A stretch of 64,000 nt of DNA from Hydrogenophaga sp. A37 (GCF_002001205.1 NZ_MUNZ01000102.1:1-64000); one strand, 5' to 3'. Shown: positions 27,231-36,443, numbered from the stretch's first letter. Notes: generated by a model not told the origin, from the sequence alone. Translations and numbers: made by a program.

Positions 27231-27497
27231 ATGCAAACCCTCACCTCAGCCAAGGTGCAAGCCAACTTTGGTGCGGCGGCAGATATCGCCAAAAGCGGCG
27301 AAGTGGTCACCATCACCCAGTACGGGCGTCCGGCCCTGATGCTCCTGTCTTACAAGGAAGGGGAAGAGCTGCTGCGCCTGCGCGCAGCCGCCACGATGAA
27401 TCGCTACCTTGAAGGGCGCGCCCAGACCATGCCGCAGGGCGAGCCTGATCTGAGCATGGACGACATCAACCGACTCGTCCATGAGCTCCGTACCTGA
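27231..27497 (+). CDS. Phd/YefM-family antitoxin
   Basis: An 88-residue antitoxin. The N-terminus (MQTLTSAKVQANFG, then SGEVVTITQYGRPALMLLSY) is the Phd/YefM DNA-binding fold. The C-terminal half is charged and would wrap the toxin. An upstream in-frame GTG at 27219 is possible, but the ATG at 27231 fits the family start. Its end overlaps the PIN toxin gene by 17 bases. It should neutralise the toxin and repress the operon. Confidence 0.88.
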   Translation: MQTLTSAKVQANFGAAADIAKSGEVVTITQYGRPALMLLSYKEGEELLRLRAAATMNRYLEGRAQTMPQGEPDLSMDDINRLVHELRT

Positions 27498-27915
27498 AAA
27501 GGTCGTCCTCGACACCAGCGTCCTCATCAGCGCCGCCATCTATCCCCAGTCGCCCGCCGCGCAGGCGGTGATGGCAGCTTTGCTGATGGGCCGCGTGTAT
27601 CGATCAGAGGACACATTCGAAGAACTGCGGTCGGTGCTCACTCGCCCGAAGTTCGACCGCTACTTCATTGAAAAGGTGTTCACCCGGTTTGATTTCCTGG
27701 CCAGTTTTGAACAAGCCAGCGAGATCGCGGAGGTCAACCAGGTCTGCACCGATTGCGCGGACCCCAAGGACAACATGTTTCTCTCGCTGGCGGTTTCGGT
27801 TGGTGCGGACTGCATCGTGTCCGGCGACAAGGCGCACCTGATCTCGATGCACCCGTATCGGGGGATCGAGATTCTTTCGGTGGGGGACTTTCTGCGGAGG
27901 GTGCAGCGGCAGTAG
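27481..27915 (+). CDS. PIN-domain toxin, COG1569-type putative ribonuclease
   Basis: A 144-residue PIN-domain protein, a likely endoribonuclease toxin. The acidic residues expected for Mg2+ binding are visible: Asp in VVLDTSVLISA, Glu in FEELRSVL, Asp in DPKDNMFLSLA and Asp in IVSGDKAHL. Overlap with the antitoxin gene supports a toxin-antitoxin pair. A hairpin with an 8-bp stem follows at 27939-27961. Confidence 0.88.
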   Translation: MSSVPEKVVLDTSVLISAAIYPQSPAAQAVMAALLMGRVYRSEDTFEELRSVLTRPKFDRYFIEKVFTRFDFLASFEQASEIAEVNQVCTDCADPKDNMFLSLAVSVGADCIVSGDKAHLISMHPYRGIEILSVGDFLRRVQRQ

Positions 27916-27938
27916 TGCTGCGGCGAATGACCGTCATT

Positions 27939-27961
27939 TTCACCGCACTAAAAGCGGTGAA
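27939..27961 (+). terminator. Hairpin after the PIN toxin gene
   Basis: TTCACCGC and GCGGTGAA form an 8-bp stem with a 7-base loop. No T-run follows, so it is a possible rather than proven terminator. Confidence 0.35.
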
Positions 27962-28077
27962 TGCGGCACATAAATCGGGAAGCAACCCGCTTGCTCAAGA
28001 TCACACCCGGAAGACGGACTACGCGCTGCAGAAGCATGGGATCGAGGTGAGGAAGTTCAGCCGGCTTCGATGCGTTG

Positions 28078-28530
28078 TCAATCGTCCAAATGAAGTGGGT
28101 GGACGTCTGCCCCGCTCACCTGTACGGAGAAGATTGCATCTGGCCAGACCTCGCCCTTGAACGCGTACAACAGAACGATTTCACCGGACCGCTGAACCTC
28201 GATCCCATCAAGTTTTAGCTGCGCCCACAGCATCTCGGGTGAGGTCGGCCATTCTTCTTCCCACAGGCGCTGAGCAACGTACGGTTGCCACAAGGAGAAG
28301 GGGGCACTGCGCAGGCGGCCCGAGAGCGTGGAGTAGTTGCCTAAACAGGCCCATACGGCCGTTCCAACGCTGTCATTTGGTGGTTCGCCTGTGCTCTCAA
28401 TTCGCAGGGAGATGCGTTGCGAGCTGTCCGGCCAAGGCAAGTGGCCGCTCCAGCCACGCCGGTCTTGCGTCAACAACCCGAGGTTGGGATCGGTCATCTG
28501 CTTTTTGTTCGACCGGCCAAATAGCCTCAT
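28078..28530 (-). CDS. Hypothetical protein
   Basis: A 150-residue protein not recognised with confidence. It is soluble, with a Trp-rich beta pattern (LGLLTQDRRGWSGHL, then LWQPYVAQRLWEEEW) reminiscent of small DUF6985-like or immunity-type proteins. The ATG at 28530 has AAGGGG upstream and is preferred over 28656, which would overlap the upstream gene. It lies 17 bases after a small membrane protein gene, so they form a pair. Confidence 0.6.
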   Translation of the reverse strand: MRLFGRSNKKQMTDPNLGLLTQDRRGWSGHLPWPDSSQRISLRIESTGEPPNDSVGTAVWACLGNYSTLSGRLRSAPFSLWQPYVAQRLWEEEWPTSPEMLWAQLKLDGIEVQRSGEIVLLYAFKGEVWPDAIFSVQVSGADVHPLHLDD

Positions 28531-28547
28531 GTGGAGCCCCTTGCAAC

Positions 28548-29105
28548 TCAAGGTGCAGTACCAAACTCTGCCTTGATCGGTGCCGAGCTCAAACGCCAGA
28601 TCAGCCAGACCGACACCGCCGAAAAGGCCACCGCGATGGCGATAGAAACAATCCACATCGTCGACGCCATGCTCGCAAACTGGGCGTTGAACTCAGGGGG
28701 CACGTCTGCCATCGAGGGGATGGCAGAGAAGAACGATTGCTGGATGAAGACCCCGGCAATGTTCCACACGATGCTCAGCCCCATCAGGGCGATGAAGAAC
28801 AGCCGGGCCCATTCCTTCCGACGAAGAAGGCCAATGCCCGATGCCAGCGAAACCACGGTCATCAGCCAGAACGCCACAAACATCGCGCGCATGTGGGCCA
28901 ACATGAAGGTGACGAACGCTGGCATCTGCTCCATTTGCGGCCCGGACGGCATGGACATCTGGTCCATCGGCATCACGGTGAAGAAAAAGATGTTTTGCAA
29001 GGTCGAAATGACGACACCCAGCCCCGCCGGGATGATCGTGATCCAGGCGAGCGTGGTCACGAAGCTGGATCGCTGGGCGGGTGGGTTTGGTGTGAGCGTT
29101 GACAT
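28548..29105 (-). CDS. Hypothetical four-helix membrane protein
   Basis: A 185-residue protein with four hydrophobic segments (about 20-45, 75-100, 110-135 and 155-180). A Met-rich loop (MPMDQMSMPSGPQM) lies between the first two and is probably extracytoplasmic. No family was recognised. The ATG at 29105 has an excellent AAGGAGGA, so this start is firm. It precedes the 150-residue hypothetical gene in the same unit. Confidence 0.7.
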   Translation of the reverse strand: MSTLTPNPPAQRSSFVTTLAWITIIPAGLGVVISTLQNIFFFTVMPMDQMSMPSGPQMEQMPAFVTFMLAHMRAMFVAFWLMTVVSLASGIGLLRRKEWARLFFIALMGLSIVWNIAGVFIQQSFFSAIPSMADVPPEFNAQFASMASTMWIVSIAIAVAFSAVSVWLIWRLSSAPIKAEFGTAP

Positions 29106-29379
29106 CTGTGTTCCTCCTTGTGTTCTGAGTCTACGGTGGCTTTGAAAGTTGTTGCCATCGGGCAGCGCAGGAGTCTGTTGGCTCAACAAATCGCTGGTTG
29201 GCAGGCTTGATATGCCGCATGCGCGAAGTGAGGTCTGAGCTACCGGCACCACGAACAAGGCCCGTTCGGACCTTCAACGCTTTTGACGCCAACCTGCAAA
29301 CCGCCAGAACCCACGCACCCGGCCTGCGTCCTAAAGTCTGATCCATCGCCGCCGCAAGGTGGCTCTGTGAAAGACCCCC

Positions 29380-30207
29380 ATGACCCGCCTCCCCACCCTG
29401 TTCATTTCCCACGGCTCTCCCACCTTCGCCATCGACCCCGGCATCGCCGGCCCGGCGCTCACGGCGCTGGGCAAGACGCTGCCACGCCCCAAGGCCATCC
29501 TGATCGTCTCGCCGCACTGGATGACGCGCGAGCCGCGCGTGGCGACCAGTGCCGCGCCGCAGACGGTGCACGACTTCGGCGGGTTTCCGCCTGCGCTGTA
29601 CCAGCTGAACTACCCGGCCCCTGGTGCGCCCGCCGTGGCGCAGCGCGTGATCGAGGTGCTGGGCGCTGCCGGCTGGCCGGTGGCGGCCGATGCCCAGTGG
29701 GGGCTGGACCACGGTGCCTGGGTGCCGCTGCTGTACCTGTTCCCGGCGGCCGATGTTCCGGTGTTCCAGGTGTCGCTGCCCGCGCGGCTGGACGGTGAGC
29801 GTGCCTACGCCTATGGCCAGGCTTTGGCGCCGCTGGCGGAAGAGGGCGTGCTCATCATCGGCTCGGGCAGCCTCACCCACAACCTCTACGAGGTGCGCTT
29901 CGACGCACCCGACGCGCAAAGCGAAACCTACGCGGCCGAGTTCGCGGCCTGGATTCACCAGACACTGCGCAACGGCGACCACGCGCGCCTGCAGCAGACG
30001 ATGGCGGCGGCGCCGCACGCCCAGCGCTCGCATCCCACGGCCGAGCACCTCTGGCCGCTGATGGTGGCCGCTGGTGCGGCGGGCGCCGAGGTGCCGGTCA
30101 CGCGCATTGACGGCGGCATCACCTACGGCGTGCTGTCGATGGACTCGTACCTGTTTGGCGCCATTCCGTCGGTGGCCGAAGCGCCGGCCCTGGCCGAGGC
30201 CGCCTGA
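29380..30207 (+). CDS. Class III extradiol dioxygenase, DODA/YgiD-like
   Basis: A 275-residue enzyme of the LigB superfamily that resembles 4,5-DOPA extradiol dioxygenase. Probable metal ligands His11 (FISHGSPT) and His46 (VSPHWMTRE) are seen, with a WGLDHGAWVPL loop and a late SHPTAEHLWPL His pair. Bacterial members (YgiD type) are stand-alone enzymes, and the native substrate is often unknown. Its stop overlaps the following esterase start (TGATG), so the two are co-translated. Confidence 0.88.
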   Translation: MTRLPTLFISHGSPTFAIDPGIAGPALTALGKTLPRPKAILIVSPHWMTREPRVATSAAPQTVHDFGGFPPALYQLNYPAPGAPAVAQRVIEVLGAAGWPVAADAQWGLDHGAWVPLLYLFPAADVPVFQVSLPARLDGERAYAYGQALAPLAEEGVLIIGSGSLTHNLYEVRFDAPDAQSETYAAEFAAWIHQTLRNGDHARLQQTMAAAPHAQRSHPTAEHLWPLMVAAGAAGAEVPVTRIDGGITYGVLSMDSYLFGAIPSVAEAPALAEAA

Positions 30208-30851
30208 TGGAACCGATGATGAACACCGACGACCTGATCCTTCATCAGCCCAGCGAGGCTGCGCGCCAGCTGGTGCTGCTGTTCCACGGCGTGGGCGCGA
30301 GCCCCGAGGGCCTGTTGCCGCTGGGCCAGGTGCTGGCGCGATCCGACCGCTGGGTGGTCAGCGTGCGCTCGCCGTTTCCGTCCGACATGGGCAGTGGCTG
30401 GCAGTGGTTTTCGGTGCGCGGCATCGATGAGGCGAACCGTGTCGAGCGCATCGCGGCGGTGATGCCGCGTTTCGTGCAGACCGTGAAGGCCTGGCAGGCC
30501 CGCACCGGGCTGGACGCCACGGCCACGGCACTGGCGGGCTTTTCGCAGGGCGCGATCATGGCGCTGGAGTCGACGCAGCAGGCGGTGCCGCTGGCCTCGC
30601 GCGTGGTCGCGATGGCTGGGCGGTTCGCCGAGCCGCCGCGGGTGGCGCCGGTTGGCACGGCGCTGCATTTCATCCACGGTACGCAGGACCCGGTGATCCC
30701 CGCGGCCCACAGCGTGGAGGCGGCTGAGCGCCTGCGGGCGCTGGGCGCGAGCCCGACGGTGGACGTGCTGCCCGGGCTGGGCCACGGCATCGACGAGCGG
30801 GTGCTCGCGCTGTTGGTGCGCGCGCTCGCGCCGGATGCCGTCGCGGCTTGA
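30207..30851 (+). CDS. Serine esterase, alpha/beta hydrolase (YpfH-like)
   Basis: A 214-residue alpha/beta hydrolase of the phospholipase/carboxylesterase (YpfH) type. The nucleophile is Ser113 in GFSQG, with Asp161 (GTQDPVIP) and His193 (GLGHGID) completing the triad. There is no signal peptide, so it is cytoplasmic. The start overlaps the previous stop by one base; an ATG five codons in is also possible. The natural ester is unknown. Confidence 0.85.
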   Translation: MEPMMNTDDLILHQPSEAARQLVLLFHGVGASPEGLLPLGQVLARSDRWVVSVRSPFPSDMGSGWQWFSVRGIDEANRVERIAAVMPRFVQTVKAWQARTGLDATATALAGFSQGAIMALESTQQAVPLASRVVAMAGRFAEPPRVAPVGTALHFIHGTQDPVIPAAHSVEAAERLRALGASPTVDVLPGLGHGIDERVLALLVRALAPDAVAA

Positions 30852-30866
30852 CTTGAGGAGATTGCG

Positions 30867-31352
30867 ATGAACGCCCCTGCCTTGCCCAGCACCCTGCACC
30901 TCGCCATCGGTACCGCCGAGACCACGGCGGTGCTGTCGCTGCCGGACGGAAGCGAACAGCGCTGGCGCCTGCCCATCGGGCTCGGCACGCTCTGGCCCGT
31001 GCCTGTCTCGAAGCAAGGGCCGTCGGCGTTGGCCATCGAGCACGCGATCCAGACCGTGGAAGACGCGATCCAGCCGCTGGCGGGCCACATTCCCGCGGGT
31101 GCCCGCCTGGGGGTCGCGGCCGGGGCCATGGCACCGTTGCAACGCGCTGGTGCCATTTGGGGCCTGACGCACGAGGCCATTCCGCTCGCGCAGATCGAGC
31201 GCGAGTACCAGCAGCTGGCGGCGCGGGCGGTGGGTGCGCCCCAGGCGCACGGCAGCGGTTTCGACGATCCAGCGGGTGACGCGCTGGTGCTGATCCTGCG
31301 CGAATGCCTGCACCACCTGGGTTTTGACGCGGTGCATCTCACCGCAGCGTGA
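30867..31352 (+). CDS. Conserved-type hypothetical protein
   Basis: A 161-residue soluble protein not recognised. GAGGAG precedes the ATG at 30867, and the gene follows the esterase by 15 bases, so it is likely the third gene of that unit. No signal peptide, membrane segment or catalytic motif is apparent. Coding character (high GC, codon use like its neighbours) supports a real gene. Confidence 0.7.
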   Translation: MNAPALPSTLHLAIGTAETTAVLSLPDGSEQRWRLPIGLGTLWPVPVSKQGPSALAIEHAIQTVEDAIQPLAGHIPAGARLGVAAGAMAPLQRAGAIWGLTHEAIPLAQIEREYQQLAARAVGAPQAHGSGFDDPAGDALVLILRECLHHLGFDAVHLTAA

Positions 31353-31502
31353 GCGAGAGCGCCACAGGGGCCGCGGCTGTCACGCGGTTTTCACGGTATT
31401 GACTTATGGTGGGCTTTGCCGGATTCTGCGTCTGGCCGTCACCGGGCCCACACGCGCTGTGGCGCCATCCCAACCCAAGCACACCCTGAAAGCGATCTCC
31501 CC

Positions 31503-32567
31503 ATGAAGAGCAAGTTGTCCCGCGTTGTTCTGGCCACGCTGTTGCTGGCCGCCGGTGCCGCACAGGCCCAAGACAAGACCCTGCGCCTGCTGACCTGGGC
31601 CGACTACGTGCCCAAGGACGTGCTGGAGCAGTTCACCAAAGAGACCGGCATCAAGGTCGAGGTCACGCTCTCGAACAACGAAGAGATGATCTCCAAGCTG
31701 CGCGCCACCGCCGGCGCCGGCTTCGACCTCGCCCAGCCCAGCCAGGACCGCATCGCCGGCCCGCAGAGCGAGTTCAAGATCTACAAGCCCATGGACCTGA
31801 GCAAGATCAAGTCCGACCAGTTCATCGCGCCCATGCTCGAAGCCACGCGCCTGAACACCAGCATCGACGGCAAGGTCTATGGCCTGCCGCACATCTGGGG
31901 CACCGACGGCCTGGTGATCAACACCAAGACCTCCAAGGCGGCCGACTACACCGACCTCTGCGCGGCCGACAACGCCGGCAAGGTCAGCATGCGCCTGAAG
32001 CGCCCCACGCTGATCGCCTTTGCCTTCGCCAGCGGCAAGAACCCGTTTGCGCTGTACAGCGACGCCAAGGCCTACGGCGCGCTCATGGACGACGTGGGCA
32101 AGGCGCTCACCGAGTGCAAGAAGAATGTGAAGTTCTACTGGGACGGCAAAGACCAGCTGCTCGCCGGCATGCGCTCGGGCGAGCTGACCACCGCCATGAT
32201 GTGGGACACCGGCGGCTGGGGCCTGAACAAGACCCACGCCGACATCAAGTTCATCGCGCCCAAGTCGGGCGCGCTGGGCTGGGTCGACACCTTCGCCTTG
32301 CCGGCCAAAGGCAAGAACGACGAGGCCGCCTACGCCTGGATCAACTTCAACATGCGTCCCGAGATCGCCGCCAAGGTGGCCGGGTCGGCGGGCAACTTCA
32401 CCGCCAGCAAGGGCGCAGACCAGCTGATGGACCCGGTGCTCAAGAAGCAGTTCGCCGAGAGCTTCCCCGAGGCCGCGATCAAGAACATCAAGTGGTACCC
32501 GGCCGTGCCTGCTGGCATTGAAGACATCGAAGGCCGCGTGCTCGACCGCGTCAAAGCCGCCAAGTAA
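31503..32567 (+). CDS. Polyamine-type ABC transporter substrate-binding protein (PotD-like)
   Basis: A 354-residue periplasmic binding protein of the spermidine/putrescine type. The signal peptide (about 1-22) ends AAQAQD, then LRLLTWADYVPKDVLEQFTKETG is typical of PotD. A mature two-lobe fold follows. It heads a four-gene importer: binding protein, ATPase, two permeases. The ligand could be a polyamine or another cation; the sequence does not decide. Confidence 0.9.
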   Translation: MKSKLSRVVLATLLLAAGAAQAQDKTLRLLTWADYVPKDVLEQFTKETGIKVEVTLSNNEEMISKLRATAGAGFDLAQPSQDRIAGPQSEFKIYKPMDLSKIKSDQFIAPMLEATRLNTSIDGKVYGLPHIWGTDGLVINTKTSKAADYTDLCAADNAGKVSMRLKRPTLIAFAFASGKNPFALYSDAKAYGALMDDVGKALTECKKNVKFYWDGKDQLLAGMRSGELTTAMMWDTGGWGLNKTHADIKFIAPKSGALGWVDTFALPAKGKNDEAAYAWINFNMRPEIAAKVAGSAGNFTASKGADQLMDPVLKKQFAESFPEAAIKNIKWYPAVPAGIEDIEGRVLDRVKAAK

Positions 32568-32571
32568 GCCC

Positions 32572-33693
32572 ATGCCCGCCGCCGTGAACGCCACGGACCG
32601 CGCGGGCACACCCGATCTTCAGATCCAGGCCGTCCGCAAGCGCTATGGCGCGTTTGCGGCGGTCGACGATTTGAGCTTCGAGGTGCGCCAGGGGTCCTTC
32701 TTCTCCATCCTGGGCCCCTCGGGCTGCGGCAAGACCACCTTGCTGCGCATGATCGCGGGCTTCATCGCCCCCGACGCGGGCGACCTGCGCATCAAGGGCG
32801 TGTCGATGAACGGCGTGCCCCCTAACCGGCGCCCGGTGAACATGGTGTTCCAGCACCTGGCGCTGTTCCCGATGATGAATGTGGGCGAGAACATCGCCTA
32901 CGGCCTGGAGCGCCGCGGCGTGAAGGGCGCGACCGCCAAGGCCAAGGTCACCGACATGCTGCGGCGCGTCGGCCTGCCCGGCAGCGAGGGCAAGCGCATC
33001 GATCAGCTCTCGGGCGGACAGAAGCAGCGTGTGGCGATCGCGCGCTCGCTGGTGCTGGAGCCCGCGCTGCTGCTGCTCGACGAGCCGCTGGGCGCGCTCG
33101 ACCTCAAGCTGCGCGAGCACATGAAGGTGGAGCTCAAACAGTTGCAGGCCGAGGTTGGCACCACCTTCGTCTACATCACGCACGACCAGTCGGAAGCGCT
33201 GGTCATGTCGGACCAGGTCGCGGTCATGAACCACGGCCGCTTCGAGCAGCTGGGCACGCCCCAGCAGCTGTATTACCAGCCGCAGACCGCGTTCGTCGCG
33301 GGCTTTGTCGGCAACAACAACCGCTTTGAAGGCACCATCGAATCGCGCAGCGGCGAGCAGGTCTTGCTGCGCACACCGAGCGGCATGGGCCTGTGGTCGC
33401 AGCGCGTGGGCCAGGTGGACGTGGGGCAGCAGGCCCTGCTGTTCATCCGCCCCGAAGCCATCGAGATCGGGCGCAGCGCGCGCGAGCTGCCGGCCGGTGA
33501 ACCGGCCTGGACAGCGAAGGTGCAGAGCGTGCTGTTTGACGGCGGCAACTCCACCGTGCAGGTGCGCGAAGACAAGAGCGACACAGCGCTGCAGATCGCG
33601 CTGCCGCTGACCGGCCGCCTGGCCGACCTGAAGACGGGCGAGACCGTGCACTTCGGTTACCAGCCCGCGCAGGCCTGGTGTTTCAGTGCCTGA
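32572..33693 (+). CDS. Polyamine-type ABC transporter ATPase (PotA-like)
   Basis: A 373-residue ABC ATPase that powers the importer. Walker A is GPSGCGKTT (48-56), the signature LSGGQ is 146-150, and Walker B ends D170-E171. A C-terminal TOBE-type domain (about 290-370) completes a PotA/MalK-like subunit. It starts four bases after the binding-protein gene. Confidence 0.93.
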   Translation: MPAAVNATDRAGTPDLQIQAVRKRYGAFAAVDDLSFEVRQGSFFSILGPSGCGKTTLLRMIAGFIAPDAGDLRIKGVSMNGVPPNRRPVNMVFQHLALFPMMNVGENIAYGLERRGVKGATAKAKVTDMLRRVGLPGSEGKRIDQLSGGQKQRVAIARSLVLEPALLLLDEPLGALDLKLREHMKVELKQLQAEVGTTFVYITHDQSEALVMSDQVAVMNHGRFEQLGTPQQLYYQPQTAFVAGFVGNNNRFEGTIESRSGEQVLLRTPSGMGLWSQRVGQVDVGQQALLFIRPEAIEIGRSARELPAGEPAWTAKVQSVLFDGGNSTVQVREDKSDTALQIALPLTGRLADLKTGETVHFGYQPAQAWCFSA

Positions 33694-33697
33694 TGCC

Positions 33698-34570
33698 ATG
33701 AGCGACATCGCCACCCACCGCCGCTGGATGCTCGGCCTGCTGCTGGCCCCCGCCTTGCTGTGGCTGGGCGGGCTGGTGATCCTGCCGCACGTGGAGCTGC
33801 TCGTGCTCTCGCTGCAGGCGCGCGTCGGCCCCGGCGAGTACGCGGCCAGCCTCGACCAGTACCGCACCTTCGTGGACGAGCCGCTGTACTGGAACACCTT
33901 TGTGCGCACGGCCACGGTGTCGGTGCTGGCGACGGTGTTCACGCTGCTGCTCGCGTTCCCCGCCGCCTGGTACATCGCCAAGGTGGCGCGCGGGCGCATG
34001 AAGATGGTCTTGCTGGTGCTGTGCCTGCTGCCCTTCTGGGTCAGCGAGATGGTGCGCACGCTGGGCTGGCTGATTTTGCTGCGCGAGACCGGCGTGGTCT
34101 CGGGTCTGCTGCAGGCCACGGGTCTGGCCGACCAACCGGTGGAGCTGCTGTACCACGACGCCACCATCCTCGTGGGCCTGGTTTACGCCTCGCTGCTGTT
34201 CATGGTGATCCCGCTGGTCAACAGCCTGGAGAGCCTGGACGACAGCCTGATCGAAGCGGCCTACGACCTCGGCGGCAGCACGGCCAACATCGTGCGCCGC
34301 ATCGTCATCCCGCACGCCGCGCCGGGCATCGCGGCCGGCTGCATCGTGGTCTTCATGCTCTGCCTGGGCAACTACCTCACGCCCACGCTGCTGGGCGGCA
34401 AAAACTCGCTCTGGTTCACCGAGCAGATCTACACCCAGTTCATCACCCGCTTCAACTGGAACCAGGGCGCGGCCTTCGGCTTCCTGCTGCTGGCGCTGTC
34501 CAGCCTGCTGGTGTGGATCGGACTCCGACTGACCGGGCAGCGCTTCGGTGCCGTCATGAAAGCTTCGTGA
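33698..34570 (+). CDS. ABC transporter permease (PotB-like)
   Basis: A 290-residue inner-membrane permease with about six helices and the EAA loop EAAYDLGGSTANIVRRI that docks the ATPase. The ATG at 33698 follows the ATPase stop by four bases; an overlapping GTG at 33686 is an alternative. It pairs with the PotC-like permease that follows. Confidence 0.92.
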   Translation: MSDIATHRRWMLGLLLAPALLWLGGLVILPHVELLVLSLQARVGPGEYAASLDQYRTFVDEPLYWNTFVRTATVSVLATVFTLLLAFPAAWYIAKVARGRMKMVLLVLCLLPFWVSEMVRTLGWLILLRETGVVSGLLQATGLADQPVELLYHDATILVGLVYASLLFMVIPLVNSLESLDDSLIEAAYDLGGSTANIVRRIVIPHAAPGIAAGCIVVFMLCLGNYLTPTLLGGKNSLWFTEQIYTQFITRFNWNQGAAFGFLLLALSSLLVWIGLRLTGQRFGAVMKAS

Positions 34571-34586
34571 TGAAAGAGGCTCGCCC

Positions 34587-35456
34587 ATGATCCCCAGTCT
34601 GCCCCGTCCCCCGTTGCAACGTTTCGGCCTTGGTGCGTTCGTCGCGGCCTTCTTCGTGTTCCTGTTCGTGCCGCTGGTGGTGGTGGCGGTGTTCGCGTTC
34701 AACAACGCCGACTACCCGACCCCGCCGTGGATGGGCGTTACCTTCGACTGGTTCACTGCGAACACCGACGCGCGCACCGGCCTGCTGTTCGACGCCGAGC
34801 TGCTGCAGGCTATCGGCGTGAGCGCCTGGGTGGCCGTGTGGGTCACGCTGCTGTCGGTGGGGGTGGGCACCTGCAACGCCTTCCTGTTGGAACGTTTCGA
34901 GTTCCCGGGCAAGAGCGCCATTGCGCTGCTGAGCATGGTGCCGCTGGTGATTCCGGGCGTGATCCTGGGCATCTCCATCCTCGCGTTCGCGAGCCGCATC
35001 GCCAACTTCGCCGACGAGACCTGGGGCCTGGAGCTGGACTTCCTGCGGCCCGGGCTGCCGCTCGTGATCCTGGGCCAGTTCTGCTACATCGTGACCATCG
35101 CCACGCTCACCGTCTCGGCCAGCCTGCGCCGCTTCGACCGCACGCTGGAAGAGGCCGCCTACAACCTCGGCGCGAGCCGCCTCGCGGTGCTCTGGACCAT
35201 AACCTTGCCCTACCTGCGCCCGAGCATGATCGGTGCGGCCGCGATGGCCTTTCTGATGTCGTTCGAGAACTTCAACACCACGCTGATGCTGGTGGGCTCG
35301 GACGCGCCGCTCACCGTGCTGATGTACGGCCGCATGCGCGAGGGCGCGACGCCGGTGCTCAACGCGGTGAGCCTGTTCCTGATGATCGCGTCGGCCCTCT
35401 TGGCCGTGCTGATGCTGTGGCGCAGCGGCGCTCGGGCATCCACCGAAAGCGCCTGA
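34587..35456 (+). CDS. ABC transporter permease (PotC-like)
   Basis: A 289-residue permease, the second half of the membrane pore. About six helices and the EAA loop EEAAYNLGASRLAVLW are present. It is the last gene of the importer operon. PotC-like identity rests on family resemblance and on its place after the PotB-like gene. Confidence 0.92.
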   Translation: MIPSLPRPPLQRFGLGAFVAAFFVFLFVPLVVVAVFAFNNADYPTPPWMGVTFDWFTANTDARTGLLFDAELLQAIGVSAWVAVWVTLLSVGVGTCNAFLLERFEFPGKSAIALLSMVPLVIPGVILGISILAFASRIANFADETWGLELDFLRPGLPLVILGQFCYIVTIATLTVSASLRRFDRTLEEAAYNLGASRLAVLWTITLPYLRPSMIGAAAMAFLMSFENFNTTLMLVGSDAPLTVLMYGRMREGATPVLNAVSLFLMIASALLAVLMLWRSGARASTESA

Positions 35457-35525
35457 CCCGTCTCGCTGCGGCGCACCTGTAACGGAGCACACCGGTGCTC
35501 ACACTTTCACACAGGCTACTTAAGG

Positions 35526-35553
35526 TTGACTTCATGTGAAACCCTTTCAATAC
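35526..35553 (+). promoter_or_regulatory. Candidate promoter for the PepSY gene
   Basis: TTGACT, 16 bases, CAATAC. The -35 is good and the -10 is poor. It precedes a leader of about 40 bases and the AAGGA site of the PepSY gene. Confidence 0.4.
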
Positions 35554-35595
35554 ACCCACCAGCACTTGCTGGGTTGCTATTGAAAAGGATGTTCC

Positions 35596-35853
35596 ATGAA
35601 ATCGTTTGTCGTCTCCGCCCTGTTGATCGCTGCCTCCGGTGTCGCCCTGGCCGGCCCCATCTGCAATGTGCCCAAGGAGAAGTGGATGCCCGAAGCCACG
35701 TTCAAGAAGGGCCTGGAAGAGAAGGGTTACCAGATCAAGACCTTCAAGGTCTCCAAGGGTGAGTGCTACGAGATCTATGGCTTCGACAAGGCCGGCAAGA
35801 AAGTCGAGATCTACTTCGATCCCGCCACCGCTGCCGTTCTCGAAACCAAGTGA
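35596..35853 (+). CDS. Small periplasmic PepSY-domain protein
   Basis: An 85-residue secreted protein. The signal peptide (about 1-19) ends VALAG; the rest is one PepSY_2-like domain containing two Cys (Cys23 and Cys52) that may form a disulfide. AAAGGA precedes the ATG. It lies 13 bases before a b-type cytochrome gene, an association seen in small redox units. The role is unknown; PepSY domains often bind or inhibit partner proteins. Confidence 0.85.
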   Translation: MKSFVVSALLIAASGVALAGPICNVPKEKWMPEATFKKGLEEKGYQIKTFKVSKGECYEIYGFDKAGKKVEIYFDPATAAVLETK

Positions 35854-35866
35854 TCCCGATTGAGCG

Positions 35867-36406
35867 ATGAAGCCTTCTGCCACCCTTGACGCCAGCCGAC
35901 CGGTCTGGGACCTGTTTGTCCGCGTGTTCCACTGGACCCTGGTGGTCTGTGTGCTGATGAACAGCTTTGTGCTCGACGACGGCGAGACCGTCCACCAATG
36001 GGCGGGCTACCTCGCTTCGGCCCTGGTGCTGGCGCGGGTGGTGTGGGGCTTTGTCGGATCGCGCCACGCGCGGTTCGCTGATTTTTTTCCGACGCCGGGG
36101 CGCATCGCGCGCCACGTGCGCGGCATGTTCTCGGGTCACGCCGAGTTTCACTGGGGGCACAACCCGCTGGGCGCGCTGATGATGATGGCGCTCATGGGCA
36201 TGGTGCTCGCGCTGGGCGTCACCGGCTGGATGCAGGGGCTCGACGCCTACTGGGGCGAAGAGTGGCTGCAGGAGCTGCACGAGGTGATTGGCGAGGCGCT
36301 GATCATCCTGGTGGGGCTGCACGCGGCGTCTGCGCTGATCATGGGGCGCATCGAGCGCACCCGGCTGTTGAAGGCCATGGTCACAGGCGTCAAAGAACGC
36401 TACTGA
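35867..36406 (+). CDS. Di-haem cytochrome b (cytochrome b561/hydrogenase-b-like)
   Basis: A 179-residue membrane cytochrome with four helices. Candidate haem-ligating His residues are seen in VRVFHWT, ETVHQWAGY, LQELHEVIGE and VGLHAAS. It resembles cytochrome b/b6 domain proteins that pass electrons between quinone and a periplasmic partner. Together with the PepSY gene it makes a small operon; no dedicated partner enzyme lies nearby. Confidence 0.9.
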   Translation: MKPSATLDASRPVWDLFVRVFHWTLVVCVLMNSFVLDDGETVHQWAGYLASALVLARVVWGFVGSRHARFADFFPTPGRIARHVRGMFSGHAEFHWGHNPLGALMMMALMGMVLALGVTGWMQGLDAYWGEEWLQELHEVIGEALIILVGLHAASALIMGRIERTRLLKAMVTGVKERY

Positions 36407-36443
36407 TCGAGCGCCTCCACCACGGCGTGGCACACTGCCGCGC

